DNA from: Trichormus variabilis 0441
GTDB taxonomy: Bacteria > Cyanobacteriota > Cyanobacteriia > Cyanobacteriales > Nostocaceae
Length of the DNA stretch: 64,000 nucleotides
Direction of reading: 5' to 3'
Assembly (NCBI RefSeq): GCF_009856605.1
Contig: NZ_CP047242.1
Location: 5,770,501 to 5,834,500, forward strand
The translations under genes were made by a program, and so were the position numbers. The notes beneath the pieces are model-generated. The model was not told where the DNA came from. It searched no databases and was given only the letters and a program-made list of their open reading frames with translations. Every line of letters starts with the position of its first letter. Position 1 is the first letter of the stretch. Below are positions 18,178 through 28,800 of the stretch, in pieces.

Positions 18178-19386
18178 ATGGAATCAGAGAATCAAGAATA
18201 TCAAAATGAAGCAGACCTCCTAAGTAAGCAAGAAGAATGGTGTGATGAAGAATTTCAAGAAGAAGATTCATTCGATATAAAAGAATATGATATAACAACG
18301 TCACCCAATGACTTCAATACTAAGACGATGTTTGATTTTATTGAATCTGGTGCTGTAAAAATCCCGGGTTTTCAACGTAATTATGTTTGGGATATAAAAA
18401 GGGCATCAAAACTGATCGAATCAATAATAATTGGCTTACCTGTACCACAAATCTTCCTTTATGAAGAGGCTAGAAACAGGTTTCTTGTTATAGATGGTCA
18501 ACAACGTTTGATGTCTATATATTATTTTGTTAAACAGCGATTTCCTATATATGAAAAAAGAATCGAATTAAGACATATTTTTGATGAGAACGGAAAAATA
18601 CCAGGCGAGGTATTGCATAACGATAAGTATTTTACAAAATTTAATTTACAATTACCATCTAGGCTATCTAATCAAAGAAATAAACTACATAGTTTAAATT
18701 ATTCAACATTAGATGAATATAAAATTACATTTGATTTACGTACTATTAGAAATATAATCATTAAACAAAATTTTCCTAGTGATGATAATTCATCCATATA
18801 TGAAGTCTTTAATAGACTAAATTCTGGTGGAATGAATTTAAAACCACAAGAGATTAGAGCAAGTCTTTACCATTCAGACTTTTACACTATGCTATATAGA
18901 ATTAATGCACTTCCTGAATGGCGTAAGATAGTTGGCGTTGAACCAGACCTACACATGAAAGATATTGAAATACTTTTGAGGGGGTTTGCTATGTTAGTAA
19001 AGGGAACAGAATACAAACCATCTATGGCAAAATTCCTTAATGAGTTTTCTAGCGGATGTAAAAAGCTAGAAGCTCAAAAAATTCAATATTTAGAAGAACT
19101 TTTTCATTCTTTTTTATCTAGCTGTTCTAACCTTCCTGAGAAAGCCTTTTATGGAAAGATTACAAATAAATTTAATTTATCTATGTTTGAATCTATTTTT
19201 TTTGCTCACTGTAAAAAATCATTTGCTCAAGAAATTTTTATAGAAGATAAGCTAGACTATACGCAGCTTGAAAGGCTAAAAAGCGATCCTGAATTTATTA
19301 ATGCTATACAGAACAGAACCTCTAGTACAGCAAATGTAAAAGCAAGGCTTGAAAGAGCTGTGTCTATATTAGCTGAAGAGGTTTAA
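18178..19386 (+). CDS. DUF262 (GmrSD N-terminal/ParB-like) domain protein
   Basis: A 402-residue protein with the DUF262 signature: IPGFQRNYVW (62-71), then DGQQR (106-110), the ParB/Srx-like nucleotide-binding motif of GmrS-type proteins, and FNRLNSGG (211-218) followed by PQEIRA. In Type IV restriction enzymes such as GmrSD this domain hydrolyses nucleotides and pairs with an HNH nuclease domain (DUF1524). That nuclease half is absent here, and the C-terminal region is helical. The HEPN gene follows after only 6 bases, so the two form one operon. The DNA is visibly more AT-rich than uvrA or the MscS genes, suggesting transfer. ATG 18178 is preferred over TTG 18124. Role inferred: sensor or regulator of a conflict system. 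Confidence 0.85.
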   Translation: MESENQEYQNEADLLSKQEEWCDEEFQEEDSFDIKEYDITTSPNDFNTKTMFDFIESGAVKIPGFQRNYVWDIKRASKLIESIIIGLPVPQIFLYEEARNRFLVIDGQQRLMSIYYFVKQRFPIYEKRIELRHIFDENGKIPGEVLHNDKYFTKFNLQLPSRLSNQRNKLHSLNYSTLDEYKITFDLRTIRNIIIKQNFPSDDNSSIYEVFNRLNSGGMNLKPQEIRASLYHSDFYTMLYRINALPEWRKIVGVEPDLHMKDIEILLRGFAMLVKGTEYKPSMAKFLNEFSSGCKKLEAQKIQYLEELFHSFLSSCSNLPEKAFYGKITNKFNLSMFESIFFAHCKKSFAQEIFIEDKLDYTQLERLKSDPEFINAIQNRTSSTANVKARLERAVSILAEEV

Positions 19387-19392
19387 TGTATT

Positions 19393-19929
19393 ATGCTACA
19401 AGAAACTATTATTGATAAGATTTATAAGGATAATCAAGAATTACTTAACTATCTCGAAAGTCAACAAGAAATATCTTTAAAAATTCAATTTGATACAACT
19501 TTTAAGAAGGCTCTTTTGCTATCAGTTGCAAGTTATTTTGAAGAAGAAATTTGCAAGATGATTCAGGAGTTTGTTGAACAAGTATCTCAGAATAATCAAT
19601 ATGTAGTTTCCCTGGTCAAAAAAAAGGCTATTGAAAGACAATATCATACATATTTTCAATGGGACGGTAATAATGCAAATACCTTTTTTTCGCTGTTTGG
19701 TCAAGATTTTAAAGATAAATTAAAAAGAGAAATAGATAATGATGAGACATTAAAATCTTCTGTTAAGGCATTTCTTGAGTTAGGTGAGACACGGAACAAG
19801 TTGGTTCATCTTAATTTTGCAAGTTTTCCTCTTGAAAAAACCGCAGAAGAAATATATAAAATGTATCAAGACTCATTAGTATTCGTAAATTTCTTGAGTA
19901 TAAGTTTCATCCATAAAAGTTTGAGTTGA
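19393..19929 (+). CDS. HEPN domain protein (MAE_28990/MAE_18760-like), putative RNase effector
   Basis: A 178-residue all-helical protein. Near the C-terminus, ETRNKLVHLNF contains Arg134 and His139, an R-x4-H motif typical of RNA-cleaving HEPN domains, preceded by a long helix (VKAFLELG). HEPN proteins of this type are commonly partners in toxin-antitoxin or abortive-infection modules. The gene starts 6 bases after the DUF262 gene and is certainly co-transcribed. Its stop codon lies about 11 bases from the point where homology to a HigB toxin on the other strand ends, so the gene runs to the very edge of the insert. HEPN assignment is by motif and helix pattern. RNase activity is an inference. 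Confidence 0.72.
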   Translation: MLQETIIDKIYKDNQELLNYLESQQEISLKIQFDTTFKKALLLSVASYFEEEICKMIQEFVEQVSQNNQYVVSLVKKKAIERQYHTYFQWDGNNANTFFSLFGQDFKDKLKREIDNDETLKSSVKAFLELGETRNKLVHLNFASFPLEKTAEEIYKMYQDSLVFVNFLSISFIHKSLS

Positions 19930-20192
19930 GACACAAAAAAAGTTAGAGCATACTTGATATAAATGACCTGTCGTTCATAGTTAATACTGGTAATTAATCG
20001 GTATTTATTACCTTTTATATTGAATACTGTAAAGTTACCTACAGCCTCAGCTTTAAGATAAACAGTCTGAACCTCTAACAGATTTCCCCAGTTAGCTTTA
20101 CTAGCAGTTATATAGAAATCATCAAACGCTTCACAAGAATCAGTGTGTGCTTGACAAAATTCTCTAAGCTTTTTACGACTGATGACGTGCAT
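19866..20192 (-). pseudogene. HigB-type mRNA interferase toxin, 3'-truncated remnant
   Basis: Residues 1-84 read as a HigB toxin (MHVISRKKLREF at the start, KANWGNLLEVQ, KAEAVGNFTVFNIKGNKYRL, then YIKYALT). In intact HigB proteins the next residues are H-x-E-Y-D and a final helix. Here they are replaced at about base 19940 by unrelated sequence (FFVSQLK...) that is the antisense of the HEPN gene's 3' end. The usual downstream HigA antitoxin is missing. The gene was therefore cut when the DUF262-HEPN module arrived or by a deletion, and the product is probably inactive. Confidence 0.8.
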
Positions 20193-20216
20193 TATTCAAA
20201 ATAGGATGAGATAAGA

Positions 20217-20417
20217 CTAAGCATCATCAGCAGTCTCATCACTTTGCGGTTGTAATGTTTTCACTACAACCCTACCATTCTCCACCACAGTGCAAGTTTT
20301 ACCCACACTTTTGCTGTGGTCAACAGGAGTATCCTCACCTTGGTTTTGATGAGAAGTATTTTGCATCTGTTGTTGGTTTAGGACGACTGCACAACTAGCG
20401 CAAGAAAAAGAAGACAT
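20217..20417 (-). CDS. Hypothetical small protein with N-terminal CxxC
   Basis: A 66-residue reading frame starting MSSFSCASCAVVLNQQQ. The tail is Gln/Asp/Thr-rich and polar, with no transmembrane segment. The two cysteines (C6, C9) could bind metal but only one CxxC is present. It precedes the HigB remnant by 24 bases on the same strand. No family is recognised. The codon pattern is plausible, but the short length keeps confidence moderate. Confidence 0.45.
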   Translation of the reverse strand: MSSFSCASCAVVLNQQQMQNTSHQNQGEDTPVDHSKSVGKTCTVVENGRVVVKTLQPQSDETADDA

Positions 20418-20461
20418 ATCCAGTAAATTGAGATATGTCTTTATTATCGCATATCTAAGTT

Positions 20462-21322
20462 CTAGCCTCTTCCTAAAGATGTTTGTTGGATAGTATTAGC
20501 TGATGTTCCATCTGGTGATTGTCCGCTAAACATATAGCGTTGTTCGGGAATTGGATAACCAGCTTGACCAAAAGTCTCCCTGATGGTTTTATTGGTATCA
20601 AAATAAACTTGCCAGTAATTTTCATTATGGCAATAAGGACGCACTGCTAATACTGGCCCTGCTAAATTGAATTCCAATATTTCTACATCTGGTGCAGGAT
20701 TATTTAATACATGAGGAATTTGGCTAATTCTCTCTTTTAAACGCCTAATTGCATCCGTAGGATCAACTGCGTGATGCAGTTGTGCTTGTAAGTCAACACG
20801 ACGGTAAGGATTGGCAGAAAAATTCTGGATATTATCAGCAAATATTTTATTATTACCAATAATTGTCTTTACATTATCGAGTGTATTGATAGTTGTAGTA
20901 AACAGTCCAATTTCTTCTACTGTTCCTGTAACTCCTGCTGCTTGAATAGTATCACCAACCATAAATGGGCGAAAAATAATTAAAAATGCACCAGCCGCAA
21001 AGTTAGCTAAAAGACCACTCCAAGCCGCGCCAATGGCTATACCAGCCGCCGCTAGTAATGCTGCAAAAGAAGTAGTTTCTATGCCGAAAAAGCCAAGAAT
21101 TGCTACGATTAAAACAATTTTCAGGATTACATTAACTATATTCACAATATAGTTAACTAGTGTAGGCTCAACGTGTTTATTGCGAAAAGCACGGCGCAGT
21201 AACTTTAAGCCAAAATCAATCAACCATTGAGCAATAATCCAAAGAGCGATCGCTCCTAAAACTCTCAGTCCAAACTGTGTTAAAAGAGCTAGAGCAACTT
21301 GACTAATTTCAGCTATATTCAT
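20462..21322 (-). CDS. Small-conductance mechanosensitive channel, MscS family (copy 1)
   Basis: A pressure-relief channel of the inner membrane, opened by membrane tension. Hydrophobic helices lie at about 15-35, 60-82 and 85-120. The last one is the pore-lining Gly/Ala-rich helix (AALLAAAGIAIGAAWSG), followed by the conserved RPFMVGD entry to the beta domain and a mixed C-terminal domain to about 265. The length of 286 aa matches minimal MscS. It lies downstream of a close paralogue at 21619, clearly by tandem duplication. The 296-base gap between them contains no gene but is long enough for its own promoter. Confidence 0.93.
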   Translation of the reverse strand: MNIAEISQVALALLTQFGLRVLGAIALWIIAQWLIDFGLKLLRRAFRNKHVEPTLVNYIVNIVNVILKIVLIVAILGFFGIETTSFAALLAAAGIAIGAAWSGLLANFAAGAFLIIFRPFMVGDTIQAAGVTGTVEEIGLFTTTINTLDNVKTIIGNNKIFADNIQNFSANPYRRVDLQAQLHHAVDPTDAIRRLKERISQIPHVLNNPAPDVEILEFNLAGPVLAVRPYCHNENYWQVYFDTNKTIRETFGQAGYPIPEQRYMFSGQSPDGTSANTIQQTSLGRG

Positions 21323-21618
21323 AAGAATTTATCTATTTTTGATGCTTTTTGAAAAGAACGGTAATTTAACGCTATATGCTGACTAAAAGTTATTAAATTT
21401 TTACAGCTTGCCATAATAGTGAGAATTAGTTGATGGCTTAACCTCTTTCTTAAGTTAGGTTTTATTTTTTACCCGGAAAAAGTGTTAATAATGAATGCTG
21501 AAACACAAGAAATAAGGGAATATAAACACAAAAAAGGTAAGCCAGAGAATGACCTACCTTGTAGTTAATCCTTATTCTGCTTGAGGAAAAATAAAGTACT
21601 TAAAACTCAGTAATTACC

Positions 21619-22473
21619 TTATGAAGATAATGCCGATGAGGGAATGACAGAACTAGTACCATTTTCGGGTGGCATACTAAAACCATAGCGTTGTTCAGGG
21701 ATGGGATAACCTGCTTCACCAAATGTTTCGCGTATGGCTTTATTGGTATCAAAATAAACTTGCCAGTAATGGTCGTTATTGCAATAGGGACGTACTGCTA
21801 ATACAGGGCCTGCTAGATTAAAGGTAAGAATTTCTACATCTGGTGCAGGGTTTTCTACCACATTGGGAATTTGACTAATTCTAGCTTTTAAAAGAGCGAT
21901 CGCTTGATTATGATCAACATCATGATGAAGTTGCGCCAGTAAGTCAACGCGACGGAAGGGATTAGCTGAGAAATTCTGGATATTATCAGCGAATATTTTG
22001 TTATTGGCGACTATTGTCAACACATTGTCAGGAGTCGTGATATCTGTGGTGAACAGGCCGATTTCTGAGACTGTACCGGTTATCCCTGCGGCTGTAATAA
22101 AGTCGCCAACCTTGAATGGACGAAAAATAATTAAAAATGCACCTGCGGCAAAGTTCGCCAATAATCCACCCCAAGCTGCACCAATAGCCACACCTGCGGC
22201 TGCTAACAATGCGGCAAAGGACGTAGTTTCAATGCCAAAGAAACCGAGAATTGCCACAATTAGCACAATTCTCAATGTGACAGAAACAATATTCAGTAGG
22301 TAGCTAATGAGTGTCGGTTCAATATTCTGGGTGCGTAAACCACGACGCACTAGCTTGAGGGCAAACTCAATCAGCTTTTGAGCAACAATCCATAGTGCGA
22401 TCGCCCCTACAACTTTCAGCCCAAATTGAGTTAACAGTGCAAGGGCTACCTGTCCAATTTGTGGGAAATTCAT
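21619..22473 (-). CDS. Small-conductance mechanosensitive channel, MscS family (copy 2)
   Basis: Same architecture as its neighbour: an N-terminal amphipathic start (MNFPQIGQVALALLTQFGLK), two helices, then the pore helix with AALLAAAGVAIGAAWGG and RPFKVGD, the beta domain and the C-terminal cage. Long identical blocks with copy 1 (IETTSFAALLAAAG, NNKIFADNIQNFSANP, IPEQRY) show recent duplication. Divergence is greatest in the extreme C-terminus. Together they could give channels of different threshold, or heteromers. The upstream gap 22474-22881 shows no gene. Confidence 0.93.
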   Translation of the reverse strand: MNFPQIGQVALALLTQFGLKVVGAIALWIVAQKLIEFALKLVRRGLRTQNIEPTLISYLLNIVSVTLRIVLIVAILGFFGIETTSFAALLAAAGVAIGAAWGGLLANFAAGAFLIIFRPFKVGDFITAAGITGTVSEIGLFTTDITTPDNVLTIVANNKIFADNIQNFSANPFRRVDLLAQLHHDVDHNQAIALLKARISQIPNVVENPAPDVEILTFNLAGPVLAVRPYCNNDHYWQVYFDTNKAIRETFGEAGYPIPEQRYGFSMPPENGTSSVIPSSALSS

Positions 22474-22881
22474 AATTTCTTCTTATTTTAGTGTTTATCA
22501 AAAAAGATACTAGAAATTCCGTAAAAACTGTCTATGGATACTTTTTTTTAATCTTTGGCATCAATAAGCATGATTGAAAACGTCTGTTACATTTCACAGA
22601 GTAGAAAACTCATCATCTATCTTCAGCTAGAGAAATAAGCTCTATGGAGAAAAATGTTGATACATGAAGCTGGATAACTGTACATAAATATGGGCATACT
22701 GGCTCATAGACAAGGTCTCTTACCATGAAACTCTTCGCTTGGGAGCATTGTGAAGGTGGCTACAAATTTGCCAAGCCGAGCGCTGACTACTCCTTTATAA
22801 TCCTCCCTTGTCCGAAGGCTGATTATTAGTTTTCACACATAAGTCCTCAGAAAAATTGATATCCGCGTGGAGTCAGTCAAG

Positions 22882-25800
22882 ATGAATACATATGTAGATT
22901 TGGCGATCGCAATTCCTGGTTATTTTGTATTAGAAGAAATTTATCATGGCTCCAAAACAGTTGTTTATCGGGCAGTAAGAGAAGTAGATCAGCAACCCGT
23001 GGTGATTAAACTGCTCAAGCGCGAGTATCCTACTTTTAGTGAACTGTTACAGTTTCGCAACCAGTATGCGATCGCTAAAAACTTAAAGATTCCCGGCATT
23101 GTCAAGTTATATAGCTTGGAAGCATACCGCAATAGTTATGCAATGGTAATGGAAGATTTTGGCGGCATTTCTTTACGAGATTATGCTCAGCAGCAATTGC
23201 TTTCCTTAACTGAAATTTTGACCATTACCATTCAACTAGCAGATATTCTGCATCATCTTTACCAACAAAGGATAATTCATAAGGATATCAAACCCGCAAA
23301 TATTCTCATTAACCCAGAAACTAAACAAGTTAAATTAATCGATTTTAGTATCGCCTCCCTACTTCCTAGAGAAACCCAAAGTATTATTAGTCCTAATATT
23401 TTAGAAGGAACTCTTGCCTATTTATCACCGGAACAGACTGGAAGAATGAACCGAGGAATTGATTATCGTAGTGATTTTTATTCTTTGGGGGTTTCACTTT
23501 TTGAATTACTCACTGGACAATTACCATTTACTTCTGATGATCCAATGGAGTTGGTTCATTGTCATATTGCTAAACAACCAGACCAATTCAAACTACCCTC
23601 CTCCTTCCCTAAGGAAGACTATGGGAACGGGTTCCCCAACGGAATACAAACTGCAAAATTGCCAAATGGGGAAACCATTCCCCAAGTTGTTGGTGAGATC
23701 GTGATGAAGTTAATGGCAAAAAATGCCGAAGACCGTTATCAAAATGCCTTGGGTTTAAAATATGATTTAGAAAAATGTCTAGCAGAATTACAAGAGACTG
23801 GTAAAGTCGAATACTTTACAATTGGTAGTCGGGACGTATGCGATCGCTTTCTGATTCCTGACAAACTCTATGGTCGAGAAGCAGAAATAGAAACTTTACT
23901 AGCAGCCTTTACTAGAGTGAGTCTTGGTGCTACAGAATTGATGCTAGTAGCTGGTTTTTCTGGAATTGGTAAAACGGCGGTAATCAAAGAAGTTCATAAA
24001 CCTATTGTTCGTCAACGGGGCTATTTTATTCAGGGTAAATTCGACCAATTTCAACGGAATCTTCCCTTCTCAGCATTTGTGCAAGCTTTCCGTAATTTAA
24101 TGGGGCAATTACTTACAGAAAGTGATACTCAAATTCAGCGATGGCGAGGCAAGATACTAGAAGCTGTAGGTGACAATGGACAGGTAATTATCGAAGTCAT
24201 ACCAGAGTTGGAACGAATTATTGGTAAGCAACCACCAGCACCAAAACTATCAGGTACGGCTTTACAAAATAGATTTAATTTATTATTTAAAAAATTCACT
24301 CAAGTGTTTACTAGTGCTGAACATCCACTTGTAATTTTTCTTGATGATTTGCAATGGGCTGATTCTGGTTCATTGAAATTAATTCAGTTGTTAATGAATG
24401 ATACAGGTTATCTGCTTTTAATTGGTGCATATCGGGATAACGAAGTGAATCCAGCACATCCACTAATGTTAACAGTGAATGAAATTGGCAAAGATAATTG
24501 CACCATCAAGAAGATTGATTTAGCACCATTAAATCAATCGCAGGTGAATACATTAGTGGCGGAAACACTTAAATGTTCGGAGGAAATAGCCCAGTCTTTG
24601 GCTTTATTAGTATTTCAAAAAACTCAGGGTAATCCTTTTTTTACTACACAATTTCTTAAGGCACTATACCACGATAATCTAATTCAATTTAACGGCGATT
24701 TAGGCTGTTGGCAGTGTGATATTGCCCAAGTTAATCACCAAGCTTTGACAGATGATGTGGTTGCCTTTATGGCATTTCAATTACAAAGACTGCCACGAGC
24801 AACTCAAGAAATATTGCAGTTAGCAGCTTGTATTGGCAATCAATTTGATTTAGAAACTTTAGCAATTGTTTGGGAATCATCGCCCACGAAAACGGCTGCT
24901 TGTTTATGGAAGGCATTAGAAGAAGGTTTGATTATACCCCAAAGTGAAGTTTATAAGTTTTTTGTTGGGCAAGAACAGGAAATAGATCATGCACAAACTA
25001 CGGAGATTTTTACATATAAGTTTCTTCATGACAGGGTGCAACAAGCTGCCTATTGTTTGATTCCAGAAGCTGAACGCGCGATCGCTCATCACAACATAGG
25101 ACAATTACTACTACAAAAAATCTCCCCCGCAGCGAGAGAGGAGCATATCTTTGAAATAGTTAATCAGTTAAACTACGGCATTACACTGATTACACAACAA
25201 AGCCAACGGGATGAACTCGCCCAACTCAACCTGAATGCGGCACAAAAAGCCAGAGCGGCAACAGCTTATCAAGCCAGTCGTGAATACGCTGACACAAGCA
25301 TCATACTTTTAGGTGAAACTGCTTGGCAGCGACAATATCAATTGACTCTCACCATCCATGAATTAGCGGCGGAGATTGCCTTATTGTGTGGGGATGTTGA
25401 GCAGATGAACCAGTTAATTGAGACGGTGGTTAACCGTGCCAAATGCCCTTTGGATCGGGTGCAAGTTTACCAAGTTAAAATCCAAGCTCTCACCTCCCGC
25501 AATGAGTTGTTAGAAGCGATCGCCACAGGTACATCCCTCCTGCAAGAACTAGGAGTCAGCTTGCCTGATCATCCGACTCCAGAGGATGTACAGCAGGCTA
25601 GAGAAGAAATTAACAGATTAATTGGCGATCGCCACCTAGAGGAATTTATCAATCTGCCGAAGATGACAGATCCGGAAAAACTTGCCATCATGCAAATTTC
25701 CAGCAGCCTCATCCCCGCTTGTTACATGACTGGTTCACTGTTGTATCTGTTGATTGTTCCTCTACAGGTGAAACTTTCTGTGCAATTTGGTAACAGTCTG

Positions 25801-28800
25801 TTTTCTGCTCATGGTTACGTGAGTTATGCCTTCCAACTGAGTACAACATGGCAAGATATGGCGTTGGCGCAGCAGTTGGGACAAATAGCTTACCAACTAG
25901 CCTCCGAGCCAGAGGCGAAAAACGTTCGCGCCGCCACTTTCATTGTCTTGGGAGGATATTTTTATCACTGCACAGCTCATCTGCAAGACACACTGCCAAT
26001 TATCCAAGAAGGATGTATTGCAGGATTAGAAACAGGTAATTGGGAATTTTTTGGCTACAACGTGCAGAATTTTGGGATGAACGCTTACTGGAGCGGTGAA
26101 TCTTTGAGCGAATTTGCATCCCAAATTTCTACTTATTACCAGCAGTTACTCGAATTTAATTTGGTGACAAGTGCAAATCATTGTTTCGTTTATTGGGAAT
26201 CAGCATTGACTTTACTAGGAAAACCAACTGATGAGATTTCATTACGCCAAGATGCCTATGGAGAGAAAATTGTCACTGAAGCAGTAGCTGCTAACGATTT
26301 GTGGCGATTATTCCAGTTTTACCTGTATCGCTTGGTGCTGAATTTTCTGCTAGCAGATCCTCGCGCCAAACAAGATGCAGAAACAGCCAGACAGTATTTA
26401 ACTGGCTGTATGGGGAGTGTAGCCGAACCAATTTTTTACTTCTACGATTCCTTAATAGCACTGGCTGAACTTCACTCATCACCAGCCGACAGTGATAGTC
26501 AATGGCAACGAATCCGAGAAAATCAAGCCATTCTGGACAAATGGGCGAACCATGCGCCGATGAATTACTTACATAAATGGCAATTGGTAACAGCAGAAAT
26601 ACATCGTCTGCTGGAGCAGAAAACTGAGGCCATGGAATTTTATGAGATGGCAATTAAAGGTGCAAAAGAAAATAAATACCTCCGAGACGAAGCCCTAGCC
26701 AATGAACTTGCAGCAAAGTTTTATCTGGATTGGGAAAAAGAAAAAGTTGCCGCAGTTTATATGCAGGAGGCTTACTATTGCTATGCCCGTTGGGGTGCTA
26801 AAGCCAAAACTAACGACTTAGAAAAACGCTATCCCCAACTACTCCAACCCATTTTGCAAGAACGACAGTTTAAATTTAACGCCCAAGAAACTATAGCTGT
26901 TTCTGGCACATCTTCATCTACCCTCATTTCCGCAGTAGGCAGTGCTAGTATCTCCGACACCCTAGATTTTGCCTCTATCTTAAAGGCTGCTCAAGTTATT
27001 TCCACTTCCTTAGAATTAGACGAACTCATCACCAATCTCACTGAGATTATTTTAGAAAACTCTGGGGCAAAAAAATCTGCACTGCTGCTTCCCCAGGAAG
27101 ATATTTGGCAAATCAAAGCCATGACTTTGAGCAACCTCCAACCAAATTCTTCCGAGTCTACCCAAACTATTCTGGAATCACAACCATTAGAAACTTGTGA
27201 AGATATCCCCAAAAACATTATTTACTATGTCAAAAATACTCAACAAACCGTTGTCATAGATAATCTACAAACAGATATTCCCGGACTGATTGGGGAATAT
27301 ATGTTACAAAATCAACCCCAGAGCGTATTTTGTACGCCAATGATGAATCAGGGGCATTTAGTGGGGATTCTCTATTTAGAAAATAGACTAACAAGGGGAG
27401 TATTTACTAGCGATCGCCTGGAAGTGATCCGCCTCTTATCTGCCCAAGCCGCAGTCTCTCTAGAAAAAGCTCGTCTTTATCAAGAATCTCAAACAACAGC
27501 TCAACAGCTAAAACAATCCCTCAAACAACAGAAAATCTTGTTTGATGTTGTTAATCAGATGCGCCAGTCTTTAGACTTGAATGCTATTTTCTGCGTAGTT
27601 ACCCAAAATATTCGTCGTATTCTCGATGTTGATCGGGTGGGAATCTATCAGTTTCACCTAGATGTAAATTATGAATATGGTGAGTTTGTCGCCGAAGATG
27701 TATCACCTGCATTTCCTTCCGCTCTCGCAGTCAAAGTTCAAGATCACTGCTTTGGCGAAAACTATGCCAACCTCTATAAACAGGGACGCATCTGTGCAAT
27801 AACCGATGTACAATCATCGGAGGTTTTAGATTGTCATCGGCAAATTTTGGCACAGTTCCATGTTAGAGCATCATTGGTAGTGCCAATTATGCAGGAAGAA
27901 GAACTGTGGGGACTACTTTGTATTCACCAATGCGATCGCCCTCGTCAATGGGAACCTTTGGAAATGCAGTTTGCCCAGCAAGTCGGCGCGCAAATGGGTA
28001 TTGCCCTCAAGCAAACAGACTTATTAATCCAAACGCAAAAACAAGCCACCCAACTAGAACACACGCTGCAACATCTCCAGCAAACCCAACTTCAGTTAGT
28101 GCAGAATGAAAAAATGTCTGCATTGGGTAATTTAGTTGCAGGGGTAGCCCATGAAATGAATAATCCTTTGGGCTTTATTGCCGTCAGTCTGCAACATACT
28201 CAACCCACCTTTGCTGATATTGTGGAGCATTTGAAACTATATCAAGAAAGTCTGCCCCATCCTGGAGATAAAATTCTCCATCATGCCGCACAAATCGATT
28301 TAGATTACACTTTAGAAGACTTACCCAAGTTAATTGAGGCGATGGTAATGGCGTGCGATCGCCTCAAAAATATCAGCACCAGTCTTCGCACTTTTTCACG
28401 GGCAGATAAAGATTACAAAATACCTTTTAACATTCATAAAGGTATCGATAGTACCATTTTAATCTTGAAACATCGATTGAAATCTAACGACAAACGTCCA
28501 GCTATTGAGGTAATAACTAAGTACGGTAATTTACCCCACATTGAATGCTTTCCCGGACAATTGAACCAGGTCTTTATGAATATCTTAGCCAATGCTATTG
28601 ATGCTTTAGAAGACGCAAATAATGGTTTGAGTTATGCGGAAATTGCAGCGAATACTAACCGCATTATCATTCGTACCACCCAAGTAAATAACCACGTCAA
28701 AATTTCTATTGCTGATAATGGTATCGGCATGAGTGAAGAGTTAAAGCAAAATATATTTGAGCATTTATTTACGACCAAAGGCGTAGAAAAAGGTACAGGA

